From Candidatus Zhuqueibacterota bacterium (GTDB lineage Bacteria > SM23-31 > B21-G16): 22,682 bases of DNA. Positions 9,001 to 15,463 of this stretch are shown here, piece by piece. Both the position numbers and the translations under genes were made by a program. Position 1 is the stretch's first letter, and every line of letters starts with the position of its first letter. The notes beneath the pieces are model-generated. The model was not told the DNA's origin. It did no database searches and worked only from the letters and a program-made list of their open reading frames with translations. The stretch lies in contig QNDJ01000002.1 in assembly GCA_003644825.1 (NCBI GenBank), forward strand, positions 1 to 22,682. Direction: 5' to 3'.

Positions 9001-10959
9001 GGTAAAACAACAAGTTATGAAGGAATAAAAGGCGAGGCTGCAGATGTCTTTGAACATAAAATAACTTTAACCAATCTTCAACCAAATACTTTATACAACT
9101 TTAAAGTAGCTTCTACAGACGTGAATGATAATGGACCTACTGAAAGTGCAAATTCTGTTGTTACAACTGAAAGTGAAGCAGATGTAACACCACCAAGAAT
9201 TACAGCAGGTCCTGTTGTAGAATCTATTACCGATAACCAGGCTACTATTGTCTGGGAAACTGATGAGCCAAGTGATTCAAGAGTTGAATTTGGAACTGAC
9301 GTCAATTACGGAATTACAAAAGCAAAAACAGAAAATGTTACAGTCCACAGAATAACAATAACAAATCTTTCTCCCAATACAGAATATCATTTCAAAGTAT
9401 TTTCTACAGATATAGATAACAACGGACCTTCATCCAGTGATGATATGAAATTCAAAACTGAAGAAGCACCTGATAGAACACCACCAACTATATCTAACAT
9501 TAAAGTTACAGCAACAACTGACCAGACTGCAACAATTGAATGGGATACTGATGAGCTTAGCGACAGCTTTATTAACTATGGTTTTACGTCTAATTACGGA
9601 TACAAGGTTGGGAGTTCGCAGGATGTATTACATCATAAAATTACAATAACAAATCTTACACCAGATACTCTTTACCATTTCCGGGTTGGCTCAATTGACA
9701 AAAGTGATAATGAGGCACCGATTCAGGCAGATATGACCTTCAGAACAGCAGCAGCAAGAGACACAATACCACCTGCTGTTCCTGCAGGTTTAGAAGCCAT
9801 TGCAGGAAGTGAAAAAGTACTGCTCCGATGGAACAAAAACACCGAAGGCGACCTTGCAGGATACGATATTTATAGAAAAACCGGTAGTGATACTTCATTT
9901 TCCGTAATTGCTACTCTTGTAGCGGATACTTTTTATCTGGATGTTGGTTTACAGAATTATGTTACATACGAGTACCAGATTAAAGCAGTGGATAATGTAA
10001 CACCACCCAATAGAAGTGAAGCCACAAGCCCGATACAGATTACCCCCAAAATGCAGAACATTCCCACTGCTCCAGAGATTTATTATCCGATTAATGGCGT
10101 AAGAGTTTCAGCAAAGGACCCAGTTTTACAGATAATTAATTCTACAAAACCACCTGAAAGAGAAAAATTAACGTATTCATTTATTGTTTCAGAGGATTCT
10201 ATGTTTTATCAGGTGGTCGTATTTAAAGAAGGAATTGAAGAAGAACAATTCGGAACTACAAGCTGGCATATAGGACAGGTATTGAAACACAACAAGGTAT
10301 ATTACTGGAAATCAAGAGCCTTTGATGGCATATTCTATAGCTCCTGGATGAATATTTCTTCTTTTATTGCTGATACAACTATGGCAACAGAAGTTGAGCT
10401 CGCTTTCTTCAGAGGAAATGATGTAAGAGGAACTGTGGAACTTGAATGGCAAACAAAAGTAGAAAAAAATATATCAGGATTTAATATCTTCAGGAGCTTC
10501 TTTAAAGATAAGGAGTTTGTCCAGATAAATAAGAAGATTGTAAAAGGAAATAATGGCAGTTATCGAATGGTTGATACTGATGTGGAAATCGGAAAAACAT
10601 ATTACTATCGTATTGAAGCTGTTAATATATACGGTTTTGAAACGGTCTCAAAGACTATATCGGTTACGGTTAAACCACCGCGAACATTCGCTTTAAAGCA
10701 GAATTATCCTAATCCTTTTAATCCGACAACGACAATTAAGTACGATTTACCGGCTGGAACTAAAGTTCAATTGAAAATATTTAATATGCTCGGGCAGGAA
10801 GTAAAAACCCTTGTTAATGAATACAGGGAAGCAGGATACCATAAAGTCATCTGGGACGGAAGAAACAATAACGGTATCAGAGTAGCTTCTGGAGTTTATA
10901 TCTACGCCATAAAAGCTGGAAAATATTTCAAAGCGAAAAAAATGGTTCTTCTTAGATAA
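1..10959 (+). CDS. Giant T9SS-secreted surface protein with about 31 fnIII-type modules (5' partial)
   Basis: The frame is open from base 1 with no stop, so the true start lies upstream of the window; 3652 residues are visible (residue 1 = base 1). In order: residues 1-229 carry cadherin/putative-Ig-like (He_PIG type) modules, with repeated phrases such as 'GLISWTPD' and 'GLITWIPT'. Residues 230-3252 hold 30 tandem fnIII-like modules related to the N-terminal domain of purple acid phosphatases (pattern PPVIxGxP..DT..ATIxWKT.E.S.SIVEY). Residues 3253-3351 are a more canonical fnIII domain, 3352-3460 an Ig/fnIII-like domain ('PEIYYPINGVRV'), and 3461-3562 a further fnIII-like domain of the kind often found before sorting tails. 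Residues 3563-3652 are the sorting tail. Only two cysteines are apparent. No enzymatic domain is visible. Most likely it is a long extended adhesin or surface stalk; ligand unknown. No RGD motif was seen. A hairpin follows the stop. The CDS is certain; the adhesive role is inferred. Confidence 0.95.
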   Translation, partial: QTGEISGTPQTPGVYTFTVEVQDSFGRIFSKDFSIEITEVNEPPVITDIQTDVNFKDTIYAGDVFSYQVQATDPNTGDVLVYKLQNEPAGMVIDSTTGLISWTPDITQLGQYTITVIVTDKGGLQDSDTFTIFVEEANLPPELSPVPDTTITAGELYNYQLKATDPNINAWLSYYLISAPENMSVNSETGLITWIPTEAQAGANIIMAGVDDGRGGKDSTSFTITVILPLDVTPPVITFGPIVEGIDTSSAYVKWSTDEEATSIVEFGLSSTWDDKNTRDSLVIIEFVKEHKVQLTDLMPDTSYNVRVKSVDSSGNVSSYSKTVSFKTMALPDVEPPVIVGNPQIFGLDTNKATIYWETNELASSIVIYSPNSLWSDITKRDTVKIDELVTIHYVTLEDLSPATTYKAVVASIDAKGNGPTTSKEFTFTTPELPDREPPIITRTPIAEGLDTSSVTIIWETNEISTSIVQYSIDSLFDEEGARFEIKDDNLVTFHRIVITGLLPATTYRVRTGSVDGAGNGPTWSGAISFRTLERPDNAPPVIVGFPEAVGIDTSHATIIWKTNEISNSIVIYAIDSLWSDPNMRTEVKKDELVIEHKVLLTGLESATTYRFIVGSIDGKGNGPAYSGEYTFKTMEKPDTEPPVITLQPQVEGIDTSHATVIWETDEYSTSIVEYAVDSLWNITTERKIVEDFNLVIKHNVFLIGLKPSTRYRFRVGSIDEMGNGPTYSNEYVFETPERPDVYPPIITQFPSIEGIDTSRVTIKWMTDEISNSIVEYALDSLFDISSERNIKVLSDLVTEHIVVLTDLLAGKKYRFRVGSIDGKGNGPTYSGEYAFETKEKPDTEPPIILGFPVIEGIDTSQATIKWKTNEISTSMVEYAIDSLWSKEENRKKIEKLDFVKEHSILLTDLIPDTEYRFRVGSVDANNNGPVYSGEYVFKTMEKPDLFPPLFTSLPSVQSKDTTRVTIVWSTNEPSNSVVEFAVDSLWNIAGKRKTKVIQTPVIDHIVILTDLSPNTLYRYTVSSTDMFNNGPTVSPEFTFKTLERPDLIPPVIIGFPNPVDVDTSSVTIKWKTNELSTSIVEYAPETDWPNNILTEIDQSLTTEHEIYITGLASNTVYKFRVGSVDSKNNGPTYSAVFEFKTAEIPDIIPPVIIGFPQVTSLDTNTATIEWKTNESSNSIVEYAESSTWPADIMKIIVQEFVTEHKVFLPDLKADTEYKFRVQSTDTKGNISDYSPEQVFKTLERPDNTPPVIIGFPSVINVDTNTATIAWKTDENATSTVIFGPDSSWPAEQNTVEDLSLVKIHEIMLTELTPDVKYRFKVSSIDAKNNGPTESGEFTFTTLALPDFNPPVIVGFPSVTNIDTSKATIEWKTNENSTSIIEYAEESEWLTNKITIQDQNLVIFHSILITNLKPATSYKYRVGSIDSKNNGPTYSVEMTFKTTERPDDIPPTIVGFPDVVGIDTDRVTIEWKTNETSNSIVEYALTGEWPGNKKKITEQDLVVDHSVLITGLLPDTEYTFIVGSVDASNNGPTYSKEQTFKTAALPDFNPPVIVGFPSVVNIDTDKATIEWKTDENSTSIVEFASENEWPSNKKEVIIQDLVTEHSVLLAELTPKTTYIFRVGSIDGKSNGPSYSGEHKFTTLEVPDLIPPAIVGFPSTFGVDTDRVTIEWKTNENATSIVEYALEDKWPNEKKEIIIQDLVTEHSIVVVDLTPSTKYKFRVGSVDANNNGPTYSGEHTFETAAVPDNEAPAIIGLPNVIGIDTNKATVEWKTNESATSIVEIAKETEWPSGIFTVKKQSLLIDHSILVSNLEPATTYKFRVGSIDGSGNGPTYSIEQTFTTLARPDFSPPAIVGFPSVAGIDTSSATVKWKTNEDATSIVEYAIDEEWNTNRKTITNQDLVIDHNILLANLSPDTTYRFRVGSIDSKSNGPTYSGEFTFKTLAIPDHNPPAIVGLPGATKIDTGSATIVWKTDEDGTSIVEFAPSSSWPADKKTVVDQNLVVDHNILITNLKSNTEYKFRVGSIDGKGNGPGYSKEETFTTLKAADKTPPALVGFPSWRNADTSSVTIEWQTNETSNSIVEICKSDFWPDSIRVFKIQDLVIEHSVFVSDLEPNTEYKFRVGSMDGEGNGPTVSGVFSFHTLERPDLEAPVIIGFPNAVDIDTNSAKIVWTTNENSTSIVEFAGIDEWNGNRTKVIIQDLVINHSVYIGNLKPNTKYRARVGSIDAKSNGPTYSSEFEFKTADVPDNTPPVIIGFPSVDDVDTNSANIIWVTDEEASSIVEFAIESEYSTEKIKIKDQRLVKTHKVYISNLKPGTVYKYRCGSVDARSNGPTWSNDYTFTTLEVADKIPPVIVGLPSEFGIDTTSLTIKWKTDERATSIVEIAPTSEWPQNKLTIVDQTLVTEHAVFISNLVPGTEYTYRVGSIDAKSNGPTYSENFTFKTLQAADTKAPVITESPIVIGLSHHQATIKWKTDETAYSSVDYGETTALGKTVTESKGKTTHTIKLTNLSEQTKYYFKIRSRDQTGNEFVGTIREFTTKAKPVLPDTIPPAIIEGPIDKDVKSDRATIKWRTDKESSSVVEYGLEETNLKLKKTQDAAIGVIEHIVNITNLEADTTYFYRVRSRSANNKEVVSRIFKFDTEAAPDTLPPVIVTGPIASFIETDKATIEWTTDKIASSIVYYGEDTSYGNIEKEDMLQGVKEHKITLTGLKAGTEYHYMIESKSENLKVVSAGDFIFITKVVPDTIPPKIISGPVPTSVEHNKATIEWETDELSNSFIEYDTTDALTQHQYSDLDASGVMKHKIILTNLVPNKEYKYRVSSSDLSPNLNKVISVVRTFKTLAAPDTIPPRLVRGPETSSTDRSATFEWETDELSDTYVYYNEKGSTEKPKRVGDEKKVLVHIITVTNLKKGVEYEFTLTSTDYAGNIFSWPNTGETKSIEKILAIRKTMQPPGGDGTFFTSQTVDTQKPIIIEGPKVLSKTTSTVTVYWKTDERSDSFVKYGKTTSYEGIKGEAADVFEHKITLTNLQPNTLYNFKVASTDVNDNGPTESANSVVTTESEADVTPPRITAGPVVESITDNQATIVWETDEPSDSRVEFGTDVNYGITKAKTENVTVHRITITNLSPNTEYHFKVFSTDIDNNGPSSSDDMKFKTEEAPDRTPPTISNIKVTATTDQTATIEWDTDELSDSFINYGFTSNYGYKVGSSQDVLHHKITITNLTPDTLYHFRVGSIDKSDNEAPIQADMTFRTAAARDTIPPAVPAGLEAIAGSEKVLLRWNKNTEGDLAGYDIYRKTGSDTSFSVIATLVADTFYLDVGLQNYVTYEYQIKAVDNVTPPNRSEATSPIQITPKMQNIPTAPEIYYPINGVRVSAKDPVLQIINSTKPPEREKLTYSFIVSEDSMFYQVVVFKEGIEEEQFGTTSWHIGQVLKHNKVYYWKSRAFDGIFYSSWMNISSFIADTTMATEVELAFFRGNDVRGTVELEWQTKVEKNISGFNIFRSFFKDKEFVQINKKIVKGNNGSYRMVDTDVEIGKTYYYRIEAVNIYGFETVSKTISVTVKPPRTFALKQNYPNPFNPTTTIKYDLPAGTKVQLKIFNMLGQEVKTLVNEYREAGYHKVIWDGRNNNGIRVASGVYIYAIKAGKYFKAKKMVLLR
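688..3135 (+). repeat. fnIII array block A: eight in-frame units of exactly 306 bp
   Basis: Units begin at 688, 994, 1300, 1606, 1912, 2218, 2524 and 2830, marked by the linker (P)DxxPP, and each encodes 102 residues. Units 3-8 of this block typically carry 'DSLW' or 'DSLF' after the SIVEY strand, and an FG-type loop 'GNGPxYSGE' is common. Divergence is mostly at synonymous and surface positions while the core (ATIxWKTNE, SIVEYA, YRFRVGSID) is kept. This indicates old tandem duplication under purifying selection. Confidence 0.93.
3136..7335 (+). repeat. fnIII array block B: fourteen in-frame units of exactly 300 bp
   Basis: Units begin at 3136, 3436, 3736 and then every 300 bases to 7036, and each encodes 100 residues. 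They differ from block A by two fewer residues in the loop after the SIVEY strand, where 'DSLW......R' is replaced by forms such as 'EWP..K'. Short identical nucleotide patches recur at exact 300-bp offsets, for example 4787-4811 against 5087-5111. The 14-mer ATCCAGGACCTTGT also occurs at 4792, 5092, 6292 and 6592. Such patches indicate recent local duplication or gene conversion on top of older divergence. Confidence 0.93.
7336..9756 (+). repeat. fnIII array block C: eight divergent units of variable length
   Basis: Units start near 7336, 7633, 7930, 8224, 8527, 8887, 9178 and 9469, with lengths 297, 297, 294, 303, 360, 291, 291 and 288 bp. Most have the commoner form with 'V(E/D)YG' or 'INYG' followed by 'YG', as in many bacterial fnIII/PAP-N-like domains. 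They lack the 'GNGPTYS' loop of blocks A and B in units 23-27. The 360-bp unit carries an extra linker (see findings). These units are closest to the cell-anchoring C-terminus. Confidence 0.9.
10687..10956 (+). other. T9SS type A C-terminal sorting domain (Por_Secre_tail/TIGR04183-like)
   Basis: Encodes residues 3563-3652 of the giant protein. It begins FALKQNYPNPFNPTTTIKYD, continues with a 'VQLKIFNMLGQEVKTLV' strand pair, 'AGYHKVIWDGRNNNG', and 'VASGVYIYAIKAG', and ends in a basic tail 'FKAKKMVLLR'. This is the textbook pattern of the T9SS sorting tail. In characterised Bacteroidota it is recognised at the outer membrane and removed by the PorU sortase. It implies that the host encodes a T9SS elsewhere. 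Confidence 0.93.
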
Positions 10960-10966
10960 GTAAAGT

Positions 10967-11039
10967 GGGGTTAAGGGTGTGTAAAAACCGGGAGTAATGG
11001 AACTTTATACAGGTTCCTGCTCCCGGGTTTTAAAACCCC
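10967..11039 (+). terminator. Nested GC-rich hairpin after the giant gene, probable terminator
   Basis: The main stem pairs AAAACCGGGAG (10984-10994) with CTCCCGGGTTTT (11020-11031), leaving one bulged G. An inner GGAAC/GTTCC stem (10999-11003 with 11013-11017) extends it. An outer GGGGTT/AACCCC pair (10967-10972 with 11034-11039) could clamp the whole. The T-run after the GC stem is only four bases, so intrinsic termination may be partial. It could also act as a processing or stability element between the first and second genes. Confidence 0.6.
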
Positions 11040-11076
11040 AGAAATTCGTAAACTCATTAAAAAAGTCAGGGTGATA

Positions 11077-14000
11077 ATGAAAAGGTATATTTTTATTACA
11101 TGCATATTTTTAATTTTGCCAGCATTATTAATTGCAGGTGTTTTAAATGACTCGAATGTGAATTTGCCGGGTGTTTATGGGGGTTCGTCTGCCTGGGGAG
11201 ATTTCGATAAAGATGGAGATATGGACCTTCTAATCACTGGAGAAATAATGGGTTCTTCAGGTCCTGTGAGAATTGCATATCTTTACAGAAATGACGATGG
11301 AGTTTTTATAAAAGTAGATGAATTCGAAGGTGTCTATTTTGGAGATGTTGCCTGGGGAGACTATGATAATGATGGCGACCTCGATTTTGTTTTGACAGGA
11401 CTTAACAATTACGATAAAGAAGTCCTTTATGTATACAAAAATAAATATCCCATTGTTGGTTTTGAAAAAGATGAATCTCAAACTGATTTAATCCCGGTAA
11501 GATATTCAAATGTTGCCTGGGGAGACTATAATAATGATGGATTACTGGATCTTGTTGTTATTGGTATGAATAGCTATGGTGAAGCTATCACAACATTATA
11601 CAAAAACACAAAACCAGGCATAAAGAATATCCTCAAACAGGACCGAACTCAGAGCCTTTTAAATGTTTGCAAAGGTGATGTTGTCTGGATAGATTACGAC
11701 AAAGATGGAGATTCAGACCTCTTAATATCCGGTGTTGATGGCAGTGGTCTCAAATCAGCAAAAATTTTCAAAAACGACCCTCTGGGTGTATTCACTGTAG
11801 ACAAAAGTAATACAAATAATCTTCCCAAACTTTCATCCTGTTATTTTGTCATAGGAGATATAGATGCCGATGGTGACCCTGATGTTCTTGCAACAGGCTG
11901 GAAAGATGGACCAGACGGATATAGCCGATGGAATGCTGAAACAATATTGCTGATAAATGAACCAACAGGAGTTTTATCAGAACACACCCTTAATATAACC
12001 AATATTGTAGGACCCGTTGCCTTTGGAGATTACGATAATGATGGTGACCTCGATTTCGCGATAACAGGTCGGGATGAGTATGATAACCTGTATGGATATA
12101 TTTACAAGAACGATGGAAATAATGTTTTCTCTGAAGATAAAAATCAAAATATACCAAAACTATGGAATGGTTTCATTTCATGGATAGATTATGACCTGGA
12201 TGGAGATATTGACCTGTGTATTAATGGAATAGATGATAATGAAAACAGGCTGTTAAAAATATATAGTAATACTGAAATAAGCAATTCTGCTCCATCTGCT
12301 CCATCAGTTCTTAATAAACCTGTGATAACAAATGATGGTGTTCTTTTTTCCTGGGGGACAGGAACTGATGATACAACCCCCAATAACCTGTTAACATATA
12401 ACATCAGGGTGGGAAGTTCTCCGGGAAAAGGAGATATTGTTTCTGCAGAAATACCTTCTGGTAGGGGAAATGCTGGCGCAAAAAACAATTTCAGGCTCAA
12501 TAAACAACTTTCTAAACAAACTTATTACTGGGCAGTCCAAACGGTTGATGTTCAAAATAAAAAGTCTGAATTTTCTCAAGAAGAGCAATTTAAGGTTGAG
12601 GTTTTTGTCAATTCCAATCAGATTATTCCTGATTTTCAACAGGTTACTCAGGCATGGGCTGATTATGACAATGATGGCGACCTGGATATGGTAATGGCTG
12701 GAAAAGATGCTAATGAAAGCATTCGCTCGATTCTTTTTGTTAATATAAATAATACCATAGAAGAGAATAGAGACATTATCCTTGATGGTTTCCGATATGG
12801 GAGTTTTGCCTGGGGAGATTACAATAATGATGGTTTTCTTGACCTTGCTTTTGCGGGCAACTCTGTCAGAAGTGTTAAAACTGCTGGTATATACGACAAC
12901 ATATCAGGTAATAATCTGGTTGGTTCAGCCAGCAGCAGTGAAATAATAAAAGTGGATAGAGCTTCACTTGACTGGGGCGATTACGATAATGATGGTGACC
13001 TTGACCTTGTAATAATGGGAAATTCTGGTACCCAGTTCATTACAAAAATATATAAAAATGAAAATGGGGTTATTTCAGAAGATAAAAACATAAACCTTGC
13101 TGGATATGGAAATGGTAAACTTTTCTGGCTGGATTATGACAATGATGGTGACCTTGACCTGCTGATCACAGGAGAAAATAACCCCGGTGATAATGAATTT
13201 GTTATATATAATAATGTTTCGCCAGGAGTTTTTCTGAAAGTTTCAGATACCGGGATACCTGCTTTCAGTGCAAGTACGATGGCTTATGGTGACTATGACA
13301 GTGATGGAGATTTTGACCTCGTAATTACAGGAATGACTTCATCAGGAATTGAAATAAAAGTATTTAAAAATGAAAACGGTTCCTTTACAGAAGCTAATAT
13401 TCTTCCAACAAATGCCACAGGTGTAATAGGGGGGGCAATAGCTTTTGGAGATTATGACAATGATGGTGACCTTGACCTTATCGTTGCCGGATTTGACGGT
13501 TCTGAACAGATAATAAAAAGTTACAATTATAATAATGGAACATATACTGAAGAGGATTTTAAAGTTTTAGAAAAAAACGGTTTAAGTTTCTGTAGTTTAA
13601 AGCTGGTGGATTATGATGGAGATGGAGACCTTGATTTAATTGCAGCTGGTCAATCACAGGCTACAAAGAAGGCTTTTTCATCTTTTTATGACAATGTTGA
13701 AGGAATTTTACATCCCAATAATCCACCTGACCCACCAGCTATTCTGAATTCTTCTGTTAATGGGAGTTCAGTTACTTTAACCTGGAGTAAAAGCAGTGAT
13801 ACTGACATCGACCCAACTCCTTCTGATGCATTAACCTATATTCTCAGGGTGGGAACAACGCCTGGTGGCAATGATATTGTTTCCGGTGTTTACCCTGTGA
13901 TGTTTGGTAAAATAGCTTCTGCCAGAAAATATATAATCAATAATCTCAAAAGTAAAATATACTACTGGAGTGTAAAAGCTATTGATAACGGGTTCAAACA

Positions 14001-15387
14001 GTCTGAATGGGCAGCTGAAGAAAGTTTCAGAATTGATACCGAGAAACCTGAGATATTGAATGTATCAATTACCCCGTCAGCAGTGGGAATATCAAAAGCT
14101 ACTGTGGTGGTCAATTTCAGGGAAAATTTCGAAATGGATTTAACAAAATCACCTGTTGTTAAGGCAAAAATGGCTGATGGATTAGAGGTAAATGTTGACC
14201 AGATATCTTACGATGGAAAAACCTGGATAGGAGAGCTGGATATTAAACCTGATTATGCTTCGGGGACAGCCACGATTTCTGTGGAAGATGCTTATGATAG
14301 CCAGGGAAACAAAATGGACCCTGTTTATTCAGCAATAAGTTTTCTTGTTGATACAGAACTTCCAACGGTGAAACCGATTGAACCTGTGGAAAATCAGACC
14401 GGGGTGTCAATTACAACTGTTCTAAAAGTGGAGTTCAGTGAGGAGATGGATCCGGGTTCAATAAACCAGTCAGTTTTTAAACTATTTAAGGATTCTGAAG
14501 AAATTCCTGGAATTATCTCGGCTCTGGAAAATAGAAGAATTACTTTTTCACCCTCAGACAGGCTGGAAAGTGAAACCGTTTACAGAGCAGTTATTCTTGC
14601 AAGCGTCAAAGATAAAGTGGGAAACAGTATGGGTAGCGATTACAGCTGGACTTTTAAAACAGCAAAAATAGTGTCTGCAATGGACGGCGGTTTGCTTACA
14701 AATGAAGACAAAACGGTAAAGGTATATTTTTCTCCAAATTCTCTAAAGAGTGACCAGGAAATAGCTATAAATCCCGTACTTTCAGGGATTTCAGATATTT
14801 CTTCTGAAGTGAAATACACTGGAATAGGTATCAGACTCGGACCAGTTGATACAGATATTGAACTAAAGAAACCTGCTGTACTGACCCTTGTTTATGATGA
14901 AAGTAAATTACCTTCAGGAATCGATATTAATAAACTGACAATTTATAGATTGCCTCTGGGGGGAATACCCGAAAGAATAGGTGGTTCCATAAATGTGCAG
15001 GCTAAAAAAATACAGGTTTCCATAAATGTTCTGGGTACCTATGCTATATTTGAGGATAAAACTGTTCCATCTGTTGGAAAAGGTATATCAGAAATAACAT
15101 TTTCACCGCGAATTTTTACACCTAAAGGTGGAGGTGCCCTTCCTTCTAAAACAATGATAAATTTCAAACTGGCATCTCCAATGGTTATAACTATTGATAT
15201 ATACAATAGTGCAGGTAGATTCATTACAAGATTGATTGAAAAAAGGTCATTAAATCAGGGTGCTCAATCCTTTGAATGGGATGGAAAAGATGGAAATGGA
15301 AATCTCTGCCCTTCAGGTCTTTATATTGTAAAAATTCACGGTGGAAATATTACAAAAATTAAAACAGTTGGAATTTTGAATAAATAA
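11077..15387 (+). CDS. Secreted double seven-repeat FG-GAP/VCBS propeller protein with FlgD-like tail
   Basis: 1436 residues from the ATG at 11077; an in-frame GTG six bases upstream is a less likely start. Residues 1-20 are a signal peptide (KRY, then a hydrophobic run, ALLIA-G). Residues 39-385 contain seven FG-GAP/VCBS motifs of the type AWGDYDNDGDLD, spaced 159-171 bp. Residues about 404-510 are fnIII-like. Residues 526-859 contain seven more motifs at 153-162 bp, and about 881-986 are a second fnIII-like domain homologous to the first ('RVGSSPGKGDIVS' against 'RVGTTPGGNDIVS'). An Ig-like domain (989-1096), a Big_5-type Ig domain (1097-1198, 'VEFSEEMDPGSI'), a ZU5-like beta domain (about 1199-1328, ending 'LGTYAIFED') and a FlgD-like tail (about 1343-1436, 'FEWDGKDGNGN') follow. 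The DxDxDGDxD loops should bind calcium. Likely an extracellular or surface binding protein; ligand unknown. The FlgD-like tail resembles sorting tails but lacks the NPFNP motif. Confidence 0.93.
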   Translation: MKRYIFITCIFLILPALLIAGVLNDSNVNLPGVYGGSSAWGDFDKDGDMDLLITGEIMGSSGPVRIAYLYRNDDGVFIKVDEFEGVYFGDVAWGDYDNDGDLDFVLTGLNNYDKEVLYVYKNKYPIVGFEKDESQTDLIPVRYSNVAWGDYNNDGLLDLVVIGMNSYGEAITTLYKNTKPGIKNILKQDRTQSLLNVCKGDVVWIDYDKDGDSDLLISGVDGSGLKSAKIFKNDPLGVFTVDKSNTNNLPKLSSCYFVIGDIDADGDPDVLATGWKDGPDGYSRWNAETILLINEPTGVLSEHTLNITNIVGPVAFGDYDNDGDLDFAITGRDEYDNLYGYIYKNDGNNVFSEDKNQNIPKLWNGFISWIDYDLDGDIDLCINGIDDNENRLLKIYSNTEISNSAPSAPSVLNKPVITNDGVLFSWGTGTDDTTPNNLLTYNIRVGSSPGKGDIVSAEIPSGRGNAGAKNNFRLNKQLSKQTYYWAVQTVDVQNKKSEFSQEEQFKVEVFVNSNQIIPDFQQVTQAWADYDNDGDLDMVMAGKDANESIRSILFVNINNTIEENRDIILDGFRYGSFAWGDYNNDGFLDLAFAGNSVRSVKTAGIYDNISGNNLVGSASSSEIIKVDRASLDWGDYDNDGDLDLVIMGNSGTQFITKIYKNENGVISEDKNINLAGYGNGKLFWLDYDNDGDLDLLITGENNPGDNEFVIYNNVSPGVFLKVSDTGIPAFSASTMAYGDYDSDGDFDLVITGMTSSGIEIKVFKNENGSFTEANILPTNATGVIGGAIAFGDYDNDGDLDLIVAGFDGSEQIIKSYNYNNGTYTEEDFKVLEKNGLSFCSLKLVDYDGDGDLDLIAAGQSQATKKAFSSFYDNVEGILHPNNPPDPPAILNSSVNGSSVTLTWSKSSDTDIDPTPSDALTYILRVGTTPGGNDIVSGVYPVMFGKIASARKYIINNLKSKIYYWSVKAIDNGFKQSEWAAEESFRIDTEKPEILNVSITPSAVGISKATVVVNFRENFEMDLTKSPVVKAKMADGLEVNVDQISYDGKTWIGELDIKPDYASGTATISVEDAYDSQGNKMDPVYSAISFLVDTELPTVKPIEPVENQTGVSITTVLKVEFSEEMDPGSINQSVFKLFKDSEEIPGIISALENRRITFSPSDRLESETVYRAVILASVKDKVGNSMGSDYSWTFKTAKIVSAMDGGLLTNEDKTVKVYFSPNSLKSDQEIAINPVLSGISDISSEVKYTGIGIRLGPVDTDIELKKPAVLTLVYDESKLPSGIDINKLTIYRLPLGGIPERIGGSINVQAKKIQVSINVLGTYAIFEDKTVPSVGKGISEITFSPRIFTPKGGGALPSKTMINFKLASPMVITIDIYNSAGRFITRLIEKRSLNQGAQSFEWDGKDGNGNLCPSGLYIVKIHGGNITKIKTVGILNK
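11191..12231 (+). repeat. First set of seven FG-GAP/VCBS calcium-loop repeats
   Basis: Motif starts lie at 11191, 11350, 11515, 11683, 11848, 12019 and 12178, each with a D-x-D/N-x-D-G-x-x-D loop. The period is about 165 bp (55 residues), the expected size of one propeller blade, so the block most likely folds as a complete seven-bladed propeller. Confidence 0.88.
12652..13653 (+). repeat. Second set of seven FG-GAP/VCBS calcium-loop repeats
   Basis: Motif starts lie at 12652, 12808, 12970, 13123, 13282, 13441 and 13600, with a period of about 159 bp (53 residues). The count again equals seven, consistent with a second full propeller. It is separated from the first by an fnIII-like domain. 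Confidence 0.88.
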
Positions 15388-15463
15388 AACCTAAATAAGG
15401 TTTATCAGGCAAATTATTTATATAAAGTTAGATTCCTAAACTCAAAATCAGGGTTATTAGATT

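Noticed and set aside
522-9305. Many long antisense open frames over the fnIII array
   Set aside because: They recur with the same period and give mirror-like repetitive translations, as expected from the complement of a biased repeat. They have no start signals or recognisable domains.
688-9756. CRISPR array or non-coding satellite as the explanation for the regular repeats
   Set aside because: The 300-306-bp units are protein-coding throughout, keep frame, and show synonymous divergence. There are no short identical repeats separated by unique spacers.
688-9756. Integrin-type RGD or catalytic purple acid phosphatase activity in the fnIII modules
   Set aside because: No RGD was found in the FG loops, and only the N-terminal fnIII-like part of the phosphatase family is represented. 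No metallophosphatase motifs are present.
12437-12694. Open frame on the + strand inside the double-propeller gene
   Set aside because: It lies out of frame inside a well-supported domain region and its translation is low-complexity with no family match.
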